NCBI GenBank assembly: GCA_963750395.1
Contig: CAVVQM010000016.1
Span: 124,001-188,000 of the forward strand
Source of the DNA: JADJPO01 sp963750395
GTDB lineage: Bacteria > Actinomycetota > Actinomycetes > Actinomycetales > Kineosporiaceae
Reading direction: 5' to 3'
Length of the DNA: 64,000 bases
In this document: positions 1 through 8,056 of the stretch, piece by piece
Layout of the letters: every line of letters starts with the position of its first letter
Numbering within the stretch: the stretch's first letter is position 1
The notes under the pieces: generated by a model
Database searches by the model: none
What the model was told of the DNA's origin: nothing
Seen by the model: only the letters and a program-made list of their open reading frames with translations
Position numbers and translations under genes: made by a program

Positions 1-436
1 AACACCCGCCGTCCCTCGCCGACCAGGAACGAGACCGTGTCACGCACCATGGCCAGGTTCTCGGCCCCGGTGGTGCGCAGCGCCCGCTCGAACGTGCCGG
101 ACGTCGCTCTTGGCGACCAGCGTGACCACCGGCGCCAGCGAGTCGACCAGCGCCCGTACCTGCGGCGTCATCCGCGGCGACGAGGCCGGCACGCCGGGTC
201 GCGCCGAACGCGGCCAGTTGGGCGTTCTTCAACCGCAGCTCGCCTGCGGCCCGGGCGAAGAACTCGGTGTCCTTCGGGATCGCCCCCGGCCAACCACCCT
301 CGATGAACCCCACGCCCAGATCGTCCAGGTGGGTGGCGATGGTGAGCTTGTCCTGGACCGACAGGCTCAGCCCCTCCTGCTGGGCGCCGTCGCGCAGAGT
401 CGTGTCGTAGACCTGGAACGTGGTGCCGCTGCTCAT
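1..436 (-). CDS. cimA: Citramalate synthase / isopropylmalate-synthase-like protein, 5' part, frameshifted
   Basis: N-terminal part of a DRE-TIM acyltransferase; the gene runs off the left edge. The family condenses acetyl-CoA with pyruvate to (R)-citramalate as an entry to isoleucine. Visible: VYDTTLRDGAQQEG at residues 9-22, where the arginine and aspartate bind substrate and metal, then GVGFIEGGWPGA and KDTEFF, typical of the CimA rather than the LeuA branch. ATG at 436 follows GGAGAG. The reading frame breaks twice: an extra base near 166 (after residue 90) and another near 93; removing both restores VRALVDSLAPVVTLVAKS and ERALRTTGAENLAMV. Because both sides are well conserved I treat these as sequence errors. 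An Ile-rich leader peptide and a terminator hairpin lie upstream, which supports the isoleucine role. Confidence 0.8.
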   Translation of the reverse strand, partial: MSSGTTFQVYDTTLRDGAQQEGLSLSVQDKLTIATHLDDLGVGFIEGGWPGAIPKDTEFFARAAGELRLKNAQLAAFGATRRAGLVAADDAAGTGAGRLAGAGGHAGRQERRPARSSGRCAPPGPRTWPWCVTRSRSWSARDGGC

Positions 437-483
437 CTCTGCTCTCTCCGTACCCTGTCGCCGGCCCGTCGATGCCACGAAAA

Positions 484-512
484 AGACCCCTCGCGAATCG
501 CGAAGGGTCTGC
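484..512 (-). terminator. Attenuator/terminator hairpin in front of cimA
   Basis: On the minus strand the stem AGACCC..., loop region CGCGATTCGCG and GGGTCT are followed by a run of five U. This is an intrinsic terminator shape placed between the leader peptide stop (543) and the cimA start (436), as expected for ribosome-mediated attenuation. Antiterminator pairing was not modelled. Confidence 0.7.
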
Positions 513-542
513 GCATCGACGGTGCCGGGCGGTGGATCTGCC

Positions 543-590
543 TCAGACGGTGCCGACGCGCCAGCCGATAATGATCGTGACAGCGGTCAT
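543..590 (-). CDS. Leader peptide controlling cimA (15 aa, Ile/Val-rich)
   Basis: ATG at 590 reads MTAVTIIIGWRVGTV then TGA. Three consecutive Ile codons (ATC ATT ATC), three Val and three Thr codons occur in 15 residues. GAGG lies about 8 bases upstream of the ATG. The terminator hairpin at 484-512 follows about 30 bases after the stop. This is the layout of amino-acid-sensing attenuation: a ribosome stalled at the Ile codons would favour antitermination, so cimA would be expressed when isoleucine is scarce. The role is inferred from layout. Confidence 0.7.
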   Translation of the reverse strand: MTAVTIIIGWRVGTV

Positions 591-761
591 GGTGGCCTCA
601 GTGAACCACAGGCGCCCGACCTGAGGCCAACCCGCGGGCCGCGTGGAGGGGAACGGGGAGGGGAACGTGAGGGGAATAGGACCGGTCTGTAGCGGGCTTG
701 GCCCTGACGAGGGCGGGCCCGACCGCCCGATTGAGGGACCATCGATCGAAAGGGACCATCG

Positions 762-1664
762 ATGCGAGCGCTCCAGTTCGCCTCCTACGGAGGCCCTGAG
801 GTACTGACCTGGGCCGAGGCCGAGGATCCACATGCGGGTCCAGGCCAGATCCGGGTGGTCGTCAGGGCCGCCAGCGTCAACCCGATCGACTGGAAGACGC
901 TGACCGGGGCGACGTCCGGGGGCAAGCCGCCGACGGGCACCGCCCAGCTCGGCTTCGACGCCGCCGGCGTGGTGGACGAGGTCGGTGAGGGCGTGACCGA
1001 CGTCTCCGTCGGCGATGACGTTCTCGGGCGCGGCGGTGGCACCCAGGCGGAGTACGCGGTCCTGGACGCCTGGGCCGTCAAGCCGCCGTCCCTCGACTGG
1101 GCGGTCGCCGCGGCCGCCGGGGTGGCCGGCGAGACGGGTGAGCGCTGCCTCCGGCTGCTCGACGTGAAGTCTGGCGACACGGTGTTCGTGGACGGCGGTG
1201 CCGGGGGCGTGGGAGCGGTCGCCGTGCAGATGGCCGTCGCCCGGGGCGCCCGGGTGATCGCCTCGGCGAGCGAGGCCAACCACGGATATCTGCAGGAGAT
1301 CGGGGCGATCCCCGTGCTCTACGGAAGTGGTGTCGTCGATCGGGTCAGGACGGCCGCGGGCGGGCCGCTCGACGCCGTCCTCGACATCGCCGGCAAGACC
1401 CCGGCCGAGGACCTGATCAGCCTCGCGGCCACGCCCTCCCAGGTGCTCAGCATCGCGAACTTCGAGGCCGCCCAGACGGGGATCAGGGTGAGCAGCGGCG
1501 GCGCCGACAGCCGACCCAAGCAGGCCCTGGCCGAGATCGCCGACCTGCTCGCCCAGAGCAAGGTCGTGATCAAGGTGCAGACGTTCCCGTTCGACCGGGC
1601 TGCGGAGGCCTACCGGATCAGTCGTGACGGACACGTTCGCGGCAAGCTCGTCCTCGTTCCGTGA
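762..1664 (+). CDS. NADP-dependent zinc-less alcohol dehydrogenase / quinone oxidoreductase
   Basis: A 300-residue medium-chain dehydrogenase/reductase. The GroES-like N-terminal half has SVNPIDWKTLTG and GFDAAGVVDEVGEGV (residues ~37-85); the Rossmann half has the nucleotide motif GGAGGVGAVAVQMA (~147-160). The structural zinc cysteines are missing, so it belongs to the quinone reductase-like (QOR) branch that reduces enones or quinones with NADPH. The true substrate cannot be read from the sequence. Start ATG at 762 has AGGGA about 7 bases upstream. Its stop overlaps the next gene's start, so the two are probably co-transcribed. Confidence 0.8.
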   Translation: MRALQFASYGGPEVLTWAEAEDPHAGPGQIRVVVRAASVNPIDWKTLTGATSGGKPPTGTAQLGFDAAGVVDEVGEGVTDVSVGDDVLGRGGGTQAEYAVLDAWAVKPPSLDWAVAAAAGVAGETGERCLRLLDVKSGDTVFVDGGAGGVGAVAVQMAVARGARVIASASEANHGYLQEIGAIPVLYGSGVVDRVRTAAGGPLDAVLDIAGKTPAEDLISLAATPSQVLSIANFEAAQTGIRVSSGGADSRPKQALAEIADLLAQSKVVIKVQTFPFDRAAEAYRISRDGHVRGKLVLVP

Positions 1665-2164
1665 TGTCCGAGACCCCGAACCCCGAGACTCCCTGCACCG
1701 CAACCGAATCCGTCTGGGACTACCCGCGTCCGCCACGGCTGGAGGCCGTCCAGGCCACCATCGAGATCACCCTCGGCGGTGTCGTCATCGCCCGGACCGA
1801 ACGCGCCCTTCGGGTGCTGGAGACCAGCCATCCGCCGACGTACTACCTGCCGTGGGCGGCCTTCGCCCCCGGCGCGCTCAGACCGGCGGCAGGCGGCTCG
1901 TTCTGCGAGTGGAAGGGCGAGGCGGCCTACTACGACGTGCTGGGAGGCGAGCGCGTCGCTCAGCGCGCCGCATGGACCTACCCGCGACCGACCCACGCCT
2001 ACGCGTCCCTGGTCGACCACGTGGCTGTGTATCCGGCCGCGATGGACAGGTGCACGCTGGACGGCGAGGCGGTGACGCCCCAGCCGGGCGGTTTCTACGG
2101 GGGCTGGATCACCTCGCGGATCGTGGGGCCGTTCAAGGGCGGGCCGGGTACTCAGTCCTGGTGA
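1661..2164 (+). CDS. DUF427 domain protein
   Basis: A 167-residue protein of the DUF427 family, small single-domain beta-rich proteins of unknown activity. Recognised by PTYYLPWAAF, the FCEWKGEAAYYDV segment (residues ~85-98) and the AWTYPRP and DHVAVYP segments that follow. GTG at 1661 or ATG at 1664 can start it; the latter forms a TGATG overlap with the upstream oxidoreductase, which suggests translational coupling. No signal peptide or membrane segment. Convergent with the gene at 2278. Confidence 0.8.
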   Translation: MMSETPNPETPCTATESVWDYPRPPRLEAVQATIEITLGGVVIARTERALRVLETSHPPTYYLPWAAFAPGALRPAAGGSFCEWKGEAAYYDVLGGERVAQRAAWTYPRPTHAYASLVDHVAVYPAAMDRCTLDGEAVTPQPGGFYGGWITSRIVGPFKGGPGTQSW

Positions 2165-2277
2165 GTGGCGGTTCCGCGAAAAAACACGGCCCGGCAAGGG
2201 TTCGCCGATACGTGACAGGTTGGCGGGCGCGGGCCCGCGACGTGGCGACGGCACGGCCCGAGTCTGTCGACCGTGCC

Positions 2278-2922
2278 TCAGCGAACGTCGAGCCGCGATC
2301 TGGCCCGCAGCAGTTCGGCCCCGTCCCCGGCGAGGCGCTCCAGCGCGACGGGGCGCCCGGTCGACAACAGCAACAGGGCCTCCATCGGGCCCTGGGCGAG
2401 CGGGCCGTCGCCAACCGTCCAGTGGACGTCGTCGGCCCGCAGTCGGACGCCGGCCAGGCGGCGACGGGGATGGAAGGGCCACCCCCGCGACCAGACCCGG
2501 TCGGCCGCGTGGGCCGCCGCGACCGGATCGATCGGAAGCGAGCGCCCCAGCGGCATGGAGAGGTCCTGGCTGTGCACCAGGATGTCGATCATCGTCTCCC
2601 GGTGCGTGACACCGATGTTGTGCCGCCGGGACCCGATCATGGCCACGATCTCGGCGATCAGCTGCTCGGGGGGCGCCGCCGCCTTGTCGCGAGCCAGCTC
2701 ATAGATCAGGGTGTTCATGCCGGTGAACGGATGCCGCCGGATGCCGCCCACGACCTCGCGCAGCCCGGACTGCTGCAGCGTGAGATGGGCGGCGACGTCC
2801 CTCACCGTCCAGCCCTCGCAGAGCGAGGGGCGATCCCACTCCCGCTCGCCGAGGGTGAGCAGAAGGTCGGCTACGGCACGCCGCTGACGGTCGATGGCTC
2901 GCCAGGCCTGGTCGAGGTCCAT
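2278..2922 (-). CDS. Maleylpyruvate isomerase-like (MDMPI/DinB superfamily) mycothiol-linked protein
   Basis: A 214-residue DinB-superfamily protein. LCEGWTVRDVAAHL (residues ~34-47) is the hallmark of the mycothiol-dependent maleylpyruvate isomerase N-terminal domain, in which histidines coordinate a metal. HRETMIDILVHSQDL (~106-120) supplies the other typical histidines. Members use or modify mycothiol, the actinobacterial thiol; the substrate is unknown. ATG at 2922 lies inside the end of the TetR gene (about 50 bases overlap), so the two form one operon and the regulator probably controls this enzyme. Confidence 0.75.
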   Translation of the reverse strand: MDLDQAWRAIDRQRRAVADLLLTLGEREWDRPSLCEGWTVRDVAAHLTLQQSGLREVVGGIRRHPFTGMNTLIYELARDKAAAPPEQLIAEIVAMIGSRRHNIGVTHRETMIDILVHSQDLSMPLGRSLPIDPVAAAHAADRVWSRGWPFHPRRRLAGVRLRADDVHWTVGDGPLAQGPMEALLLLSTGRPVALERLAGDGAELLRARSRLDVR

Positions 2923-3494
2923 GGAGGCTCCCTGGTGATCAGCGACTCCAGAAGCTGGGTGAGTCGCACGGTCGGGTCGAAGTCCGGGTCGGGCAGCGCG
3001 AGCTGGTGGATCAGCAGGCCGGTGCCGTAGTTGAGGAGGAGATGCATGTCCCGCTCGGGATCCGACGAGCCGACGGCGCGCAGGACGTCGAGGAACCGGG
3101 CGTTGACCCGGGCACCGGTGACGGACAGCGCCGCGCGCAGCTCAGGTCGTCGCGCGGCTTCGAGCAGGATCGCGTAGCGGGCCAGGCTGAGCGCCGCGTG
3201 GCTGGTGGCCGCCTCGCGGATGAAGAGGGCTATCGCCGCCGCCGTCTCGGCCGGGGTCCGCGGCAGCAGCCGCAGGGCGAGGTCCTCCCACGCCGCCAGC
3301 TCCCGCTCGGTGACCCGGCCGGCCACCGCGTCGAACAGCGCGTCGCGGGTTCGGAACAGGTTCGACGCCGATCCGAGGGGCAGCCCCGCGGCGACGTCCA
3401 CCGCTCGGTGCGTGACCCCCCGTACCCCCTCGCGACCGAGCAGCTCGATCGCGGCGTCCAACAGCACCTCGCGCCGGGGCCGATCGTCGCTCAT
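2871..3494 (-). CDS. TetR family transcriptional regulator
   Basis: About 207 residues. N-terminal HTH: RREVLLDAAIELLGREGVRGVTHRAVDVAAG followed by LGSASNLFRTRDALFDAV, with the TetR motif of a short helix then a hydrophobic recognition helix. The C-terminal ligand domain is all-alpha and not assignable. I prefer ATG at 3494 (MSDDRPRR); GTG at 3500 is possible. A perfect 14-bp palindrome and a second related half-site lie directly upstream, so autoregulation of this gene and the overlapping MDMPI gene is likely. Confidence 0.85.
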   Translation of the reverse strand: MSDDRPRREVLLDAAIELLGREGVRGVTHRAVDVAAGLPLGSASNLFRTRDALFDAVAGRVTERELAAWEDLALRLLPRTPAETAAAIALFIREAATSHAALSLARYAILLEAARRPELRAALSVTGARVNARFLDVLRAVGSSDPERDMHLLLNYGTGLLIHQLALPDPDFDPTVRLTQLLESLITREPPWTSTRPGEPSTVSGVP

Positions 3495-3502
3495 GACCAC
3501 AG

Positions 3503-3538
3503 ACTACAGCTGTAGTGTTCGAAACAACAGATGTAGTG
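3503..3538. promoter_or_regulatory. Probable TetR operator
   Basis: ACTACAGCTGTAGT at 3503-3516 is a perfect palindrome. ACAGATGTAGTG at 3527-3538 repeats the half-site ACAGCTGTAGTG with one change, 21 bp (two helical turns) downstream. It lies 9 bp upstream of the TetR ATG. Confidence 0.6.
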
Positions 3539-3597
3539 ACGAACCGACTCGAGCCGACGACGATCGGCGAAGCGGCCGCCGGCTCAGACCAGCCGGC

Positions 3598-4716
3598 TCA
3601 GACCAGGCGGCGCAGCCAGCCGTGCGTGTCGACTGCCCGCCCGTACTGGATGTCGACCAGGGTGCGCCGCAGCCGCATCGCCATCGAGTCCTCGCCTCCC
3701 GCCGGGGTGGCCACCTCGCCGCCGTCCCAGACCAGGCGGCCGACCGGGGTGATCACGGCCGCGGTGCCGCACGCGAACACCTCGGTGATCTCGCCCGACG
3801 CGGCCCCCTCACGCCACTCCTCGATACCGATGCGACGCTCGGCGACCTCGAGCCCGAGCTCCTTGGCCAGGGTCAGGATCGATCCGCGGGTCACCCCTTC
3901 GAGGATGGTGCCGAGTTCGGGGGTGATCAGTCGTCCGTCACGGGTGACGAAGTACAGGTTCATCCCGCCGAGTTCCTCGATCCAGCGATTCTCGGCAGCG
4001 TCCAAGAAGCAGACCTGGTCGCAGCCGTGCTCGCCGGCCTCGATCATCGGGGCCAGCGAGGCGGCGTAGTTGCCGCCGCACTTCGCCTCGCCGGTGCCTC
4101 CCCGGGCAGCGCGGGTGTAGTTGGAGGACAGCCAGATCGAGACCGGCCGGACGCCGCCGGTGAAATAGGACCCGACCGGGCTGGCGATGAGCAGGAACTC
4201 GATCGTGTGCGCCGGGCGCACCCCGAGGAAGGACTCGGAGGCGAACATGAACGGGCGCAGGTAGAGCGAACGCTCCTGCCCCGGAGCCGATTCGGGGACC
4301 CAGGAGACGTCCGCGGCGACCAGCATCTGGAGTGTGGCGAGGAAGTCCTCGGTGGGCAGCTGGGGCAGAGCGAGCCGACGCGCGGAGCGCTGCATCCGGG
4401 CGGCGTTGGCCTCGGGCCGGAAGGACCACACCGATCCGTCGGCGTGCCGGTAGGCCTTCAGCCCCTCGAAGATCTCCTGCGCGTAGTGCAGGACGGCGGC
4501 GGCCGGGTCGAGTCGCAGCGGCCCGTACGCGGTCAGGGCGGCCTGGCCCCAGCCGTCGGCCTTCGTCCACGTTGACCTGACCATGTGGTCGGTGAAGTTC
4601 ATGCCGAAACCGGGGTCGGCCAGGATCTGGGCCCGCCGCTGCTCGTCGGCGGGGTTCGGGTTCGGTTCGACGAGGAAGGGACGTCCGGCGAAGGCCGGAT
4701 CGGGCTGAGCGGTCAT
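3598..4716 (-). CDS. ilvE: Branched-chain amino acid aminotransferase
   Basis: 372 residues, class IV PLP aminotransferase (BCAT II type). It makes Leu, Ile and Val from their 2-oxo acids with glutamate. Features: HYAQEIFEGLKAYR at 77-90, the PLP lysine in GEAKCGGNYAAS (K212), and the cofactor-phosphate loops EELGGMNLYFV and LEGVTRGSIL. Length matches the actinobacterial enzyme. Start GTG or ATG at 4716 reads MTAQPDPAF. It is the last gene of the ilvB-ilvN-ilvC-serA-leuB-ilvE run, 37 bases after leuB. Confidence 0.95.
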   Translation of the reverse strand: MTAQPDPAFAGRPFLVEPNPNPADEQRRAQILADPGFGMNFTDHMVRSTWTKADGWGQAALTAYGPLRLDPAAAVLHYAQEIFEGLKAYRHADGSVWSFRPEANAARMQRSARRLALPQLPTEDFLATLQMLVAADVSWVPESAPGQERSLYLRPFMFASESFLGVRPAHTIEFLLIASPVGSYFTGGVRPVSIWLSSNYTRAARGGTGEAKCGGNYAASLAPMIEAGEHGCDQVCFLDAAENRWIEELGGMNLYFVTRDGRLITPELGTILEGVTRGSILTLAKELGLEVAERRIGIEEWREGAASGEITEVFACGTAAVITPVGRLVWDGGEVATPAGGEDSMAMRLRRTLVDIQYGRAVDTHGWLRRLV

Positions 4717-4753
4717 GACGGGTACTCCTCGGGCTGCGTGCTGGGATGCGCGA

Positions 4754-5791
4754 TCAGAGGCGGGCGGTGACCGCGTCGCCGATCTGGGCGGTGGACCGGG
4801 ACGACGCCGAGCCGGCCCGAGCCGCGAGGTCGGCGGCGACGGCCTGCTCTACTCGCGCGGCCGCCTTGTCCCGGCCGAGGTGTTCCAGGAGCATTCCGAC
4901 GGACATGATCGTGGCCGTCGGGTCGGCCTTGCCCTGCCCGGCGATATCGGGGGCCGATCCGTGCACCGGTTCGAACATGGACGGCGCGGTGCGATCCGGG
5001 TTGATGTTGCCGGAGGCGGCCAGGCCGATCCCGCCGGCGATCGCGGCGGCGAGGTCGGTGACGATGTCTCCGAACAGGTTGTCGGTGACGATCACGTCGA
5101 ACCGGCTCGGGTCGGTGACCATGAAGATGGTGGCCGCGTCCACGTGCTGGTAGGCGGTACTCACCTCGCCGAACTCCTCGCCGACCCGCTCGACGGTGCG
5201 CCGCCACAGGTGTCCGGCGTGGGTCAGCACGTTGTGCTTGTGCACGAGGGTGAGGTGCTTGCGCGGGCGGGCGGCGGCCCGGGCGAAGGCGTCCCGGACG
5301 ACGCGTTCGACGCCGAAGGCGGTGTTGACGCTGACCTCGGTGGCGATCTCGTGCGGGGTGGCGACCCGAAGTGCACCGCCGTTGCCGACGTAGGGACCCT
5401 CCGTGCCCTCGCGGACGACCACGAAATCGATCTCGCCCGGGTCGCTCAGCGGGGAGGACACCCCCGGGTAGAGCCGGGCGGGCCGCAGGTTGACGTAGTG
5501 GTCCAGGGCGAAGCGCAGCCTGAGCAGCAGCCCGCGCTCCAGGACGCCGCTGGGCACCCCTGGGTCGCCGATCGCACCGAGCAGGATCGCCTCGTGGCCA
5601 CGGATTTCGGTCAGCACCGAGTCCGGCAGGGTCTCTCCCGTGGCGTGCCAGCGCCGGGCCCCGAGGTCGTACTCGGTGGTCTCGACGCTCACCTCACCGT
5701 CCAGGACGGCGCGAAGCACCTTGAGCCCCTCGGCGACGACCTCGGGTCCGATGCCGTCCCCGGCGATCACTGCCAGACGAAGGGAGTCCAT
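4754..5791 (-). CDS. leuB: 3-isopropylmalate dehydrogenase
   Basis: 345 residues, NAD-dependent decarboxylating dehydrogenase of the leucine pathway. AVIAGDGIGPEV at the N-terminus, the arginine-rich substrate loop LRLRFALDHYVNLRP, the metal/substrate stretch VTDNLFGDIVTDLAAAI and the NAD-binding EPVHGSAPDIAGQGKADP (~273-290) are all intact. I place the start at ATG 5791 (MDSLRLAV) and not at the longer in-frame start at 5860, because family members begin four residues before AVIAGDG. Co-directional with serA and ilvE. Confidence 0.93.
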   Translation of the reverse strand: MDSLRLAVIAGDGIGPEVVAEGLKVLRAVLDGEVSVETTEYDLGARRWHATGETLPDSVLTEIRGHEAILLGAIGDPGVPSGVLERGLLLRLRFALDHYVNLRPARLYPGVSSPLSDPGEIDFVVVREGTEGPYVGNGGALRVATPHEIATEVSVNTAFGVERVVRDAFARAAARPRKHLTLVHKHNVLTHAGHLWRRTVERVGEEFGEVSTAYQHVDAATIFMVTDPSRFDVIVTDNLFGDIVTDLAAAIAGGIGLAASGNINPDRTAPSMFEPVHGSAPDIAGQGKADPTATIMSVGMLLEHLGRDKAAARVEQAVAADLAARAGSASSRSTAQIGDAVTARL

Positions 5792-5843
5792 GCCGGTGAG
5801 GGTACTAGCCCTCATCAGCCGTGGTGATCTGGTCGGTCGGTCG

Positions 5844-6311
5844 TCACGAACTCGAGTCACTCTCGCGCCGCCTCTGCCGGATCACGCTCAGCAGGCCGAA
5901 GCCACCCAGCAGGAACAGGCCCGCGCCGACCACCAGGAAGATGATCGCAATCACGTCGCGCTCGCCGGCGATCTGCGCCGAGCCGGGGTCGCCGGGAACG
6001 ACCGAGACCGTCTCGGGGTCACCGGCGGCCGGCACCGAGCCCGAGTTCTGCTTCTTCTGGGACAGCACCTCTCGGGACTGCCCGGTGCCCGGCTCCGTGT
6101 ACCGGACGGCCACGATGACCTCGTCCCGGGCCCGGCCGACGTCCACCACCGTGCCGGCGACCTCGACCCGGTCGGCGCCGTGGGCGGAGGCCCAGACCCA
6201 GGCGCCGCTCCCGAAGAACACCGCGCCGAAGCAGGTCAGGAACACCATGGCGGCCAACAGGCCACGCAACGGGGTACGGCGGGACGTGGCGGGCTCATGC
6301 GACGTCGACAC
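5844..6311 (-). CDS. Two-TM DUF3592-like membrane protein
   Basis: 155 residues from GTG at 6311, which has GGAGGG about 10 bases upstream; an in-frame GTG at 6398 is also possible. Two hydrophobic segments (residues ~17-40 and ~125-147) flank a ~80-residue extracytoplasmic stretch beginning VEVAGTVVDVGRARDEVIVAVRYTEPGTG, the layout of DUF3592 proteins. The C-terminal tail is basic then Ser-rich (RQRRRESDSSS). Function unknown. It sits between serA and leuB in the amino-acid operon. Confidence 0.65.
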   Translation of the reverse strand: MSTSHEPATSRRTPLRGLLAAMVFLTCFGAVFFGSGAWVWASAHGADRVEVAGTVVDVGRARDEVIVAVRYTEPGTGQSREVLSQKKQNSGSVPAAGDPETVSVVPGDPGSAQIAGERDVIAIIFLVVGAGLFLLGGFGLLSVIRQRRRESDSSS

Positions 6312-6401
6312 CGTCGACCCACCCTCCGTCGCCGGATCGCCGGAGCTGGTCCAACCCCCAGAGCGCTGCCAGGTCCAGGAGATCGCGCGTCCTCGCACGG
6401 C

Positions 6402-8027
6402 TCAGAGCTTCTCGGGCAGCAGGTCGATGCGCCGACCCGAGACCGCGCCCACCGACTCGACGATCTCCTCGAGCACGCCGACCGGGACCGCCTGGTCGAG
6501 GGTCAGGACGCTGAGCGCCTGGTCCACCATGGCGTTTCCGCCGTCCCGGGCGACCTGCATGGACCCGATGTTGACCCCGGCGCCGCCGAGCAGGCCGCCG
6601 ATCGCCCCGATCACCCCCGGCCGGTCGGCGTAGCGCAGCACGATCATGTGCTCGGCGAGCGGCACCTCGAGCTCGTAGTGGTCGATGCCGACCAGCTTCT
6701 CGATCTGCTTCGGGCCGGTCAGTGTCCCCGAGACCGACAGCGTGGTGCCGTCGCTCAGGCACCCGCTCACGGTGATCACGTTGCGGAAGGCCGGGCTCTC
6801 CGCGTCGGTCAGCAACCGGACCTGCATGCCGCGGTCGGCGGCCAGCACCGGCGCGTTCACGTACGAGACCGGGTCCTCGACGATGTCGGCGAAGAGCCCC
6901 TTGAGGGCGGCCAGACGGTACACCTCGATGTCCAGGGAGGCGATCTCGCCCCGCACCTCGATGTCGAACTGCAACGGCAGCGTGCCGGCCAGAGCCGTGA
7001 AGACTCGGCCGAGCTTCTCCACCAACGGGATGCCCGGGCGCACGTCCTCGGCGATGACTCCGCCGGCGACGTTCACGGCGTCCGGCACCAGTTCGCCGGC
7101 CAGCGCCAGCCGCACCGAGCGGGCGACGGCGATGCCGGCGTTGTCCTGGGCCTCGCGGGTGGACGCCCCCAGGTGCGGGGTGGCCACCACGGTGTCCAGG
7201 GCGAACAGCGGCGAGTCGGTGCAGGGCTCGACGGAGTAGACGTCCAGAGCGGCGCCGCCGACGCGGCCCGCGCACAGCGCCTCGTACAGAGCGGCCTCGT
7301 CGACGATGCCGCCCCGGGCGGCGTTGACGAGCAGGACGCCGGGCTTGACCCGGGCCAGTTGCTCGGACCCGAGCAGGCCCACCGTCTCGGGGGTCTTGGG
7401 CAGGTGCACGCTGATGACGTCGCTGTCCTCGAGCAGTTCCTCCAGGGAGACCAGCTGGACGCCGAGCTGACCGGCGCGGGCAGGCGACACGTAGGGGTCG
7501 TGGGCGAGCACGCGCATGCCGAAGGCCGCCAGGCGCTGCGCGACCAGGACGCCGATCCGGCCCAGCCCGAGCACCCCGGCCGTCTTCTCGTTGAGCTCCA
7601 TGCCGCTGTAGGCGGACCGTTCCCACGCCCCGCCCCGCAGCGAGGCGTTGGCCTGCGGCACGTTGCGGGCGATCGAGAGCAGCAGCGCGATGGCCATCTC
7701 GGCGGCCGAGACGATGTTGGAGGTCGGCGCGTTGACGACCATCACGCCGGCCTGGGTGGCCGCCTCGACGTCCACGTTGTCCAGGCCGACGCCCGCCCGG
7801 GCGATCACCTTGAGCCGCCTGCCCGCGGCGATCGCCGCGGCGTCCACCGCGGTCGCCGAACGCACCAGGAGCGCGTCGGCGTCGGCGAGCTCGCCGAGCA
7901 GTTCACGGCGATCGGTTCCGTCGCACCAGCGGACCTCGACCTCCGGGCCCAGGGCCTCGACGGTCGCCGGGGCCAGCTGCTCCGCGATCAAAACGACGGG
8001 ACGGCCCCCGTTGTCGGTGCTGCTCAT
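6402..8027 (-). CDS. serA: D-3-phosphoglycerate dehydrogenase
   Basis: 541 residues; NAD-dependent first step of serine synthesis. The nucleotide-binding domain has GVLGLGRIGVLVAQRL (~149-164); catalytic Arg/Glu/His are in VNAARGGIVDE, LDVYSVEP and ATPHLGAST. The C-terminal extension contains an ASB (intervening) domain and a final ACT domain (GVIGAIGGLLGGAGVNIGSM), so this is the long, type I actinobacterial form in which serine binds for feedback control. Starts at ATG 8027, about 30 bases after ilvC, and is in the branched-chain operon as in mycobacteria. Confidence 0.95.
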   Translation of the reverse strand: MSSTDNGGRPVVLIAEQLAPATVEALGPEVEVRWCDGTDRRELLGELADADALLVRSATAVDAAAIAAGRRLKVIARAGVGLDNVDVEAATQAGVMVVNAPTSNIVSAAEMAIALLLSIARNVPQANASLRGGAWERSAYSGMELNEKTAGVLGLGRIGVLVAQRLAAFGMRVLAHDPYVSPARAGQLGVQLVSLEELLEDSDVISVHLPKTPETVGLLGSEQLARVKPGVLLVNAARGGIVDEAALYEALCAGRVGGAALDVYSVEPCTDSPLFALDTVVATPHLGASTREAQDNAGIAVARSVRLALAGELVPDAVNVAGGVIAEDVRPGIPLVEKLGRVFTALAGTLPLQFDIEVRGEIASLDIEVYRLAALKGLFADIVEDPVSYVNAPVLAADRGMQVRLLTDAESPAFRNVITVSGCLSDGTTLSVSGTLTGPKQIEKLVGIDHYELEVPLAEHMIVLRYADRPGVIGAIGGLLGGAGVNIGSMQVARDGGNAMVDQALSVLTLDQAVPVGVLEEIVESVGAVSGRRIDLLPEKL

Positions 8028-8056
8028 GCGATAAATGTCCTTCGCTCAGACGGTGG

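Noticed and set aside
543..1736. 397-codon minus-strand frame covering the oxidoreductase gene
   Set aside because: Only its last 15 codons are meaningful (the cimA leader peptide); the rest is a shadow of the plus-strand gene.
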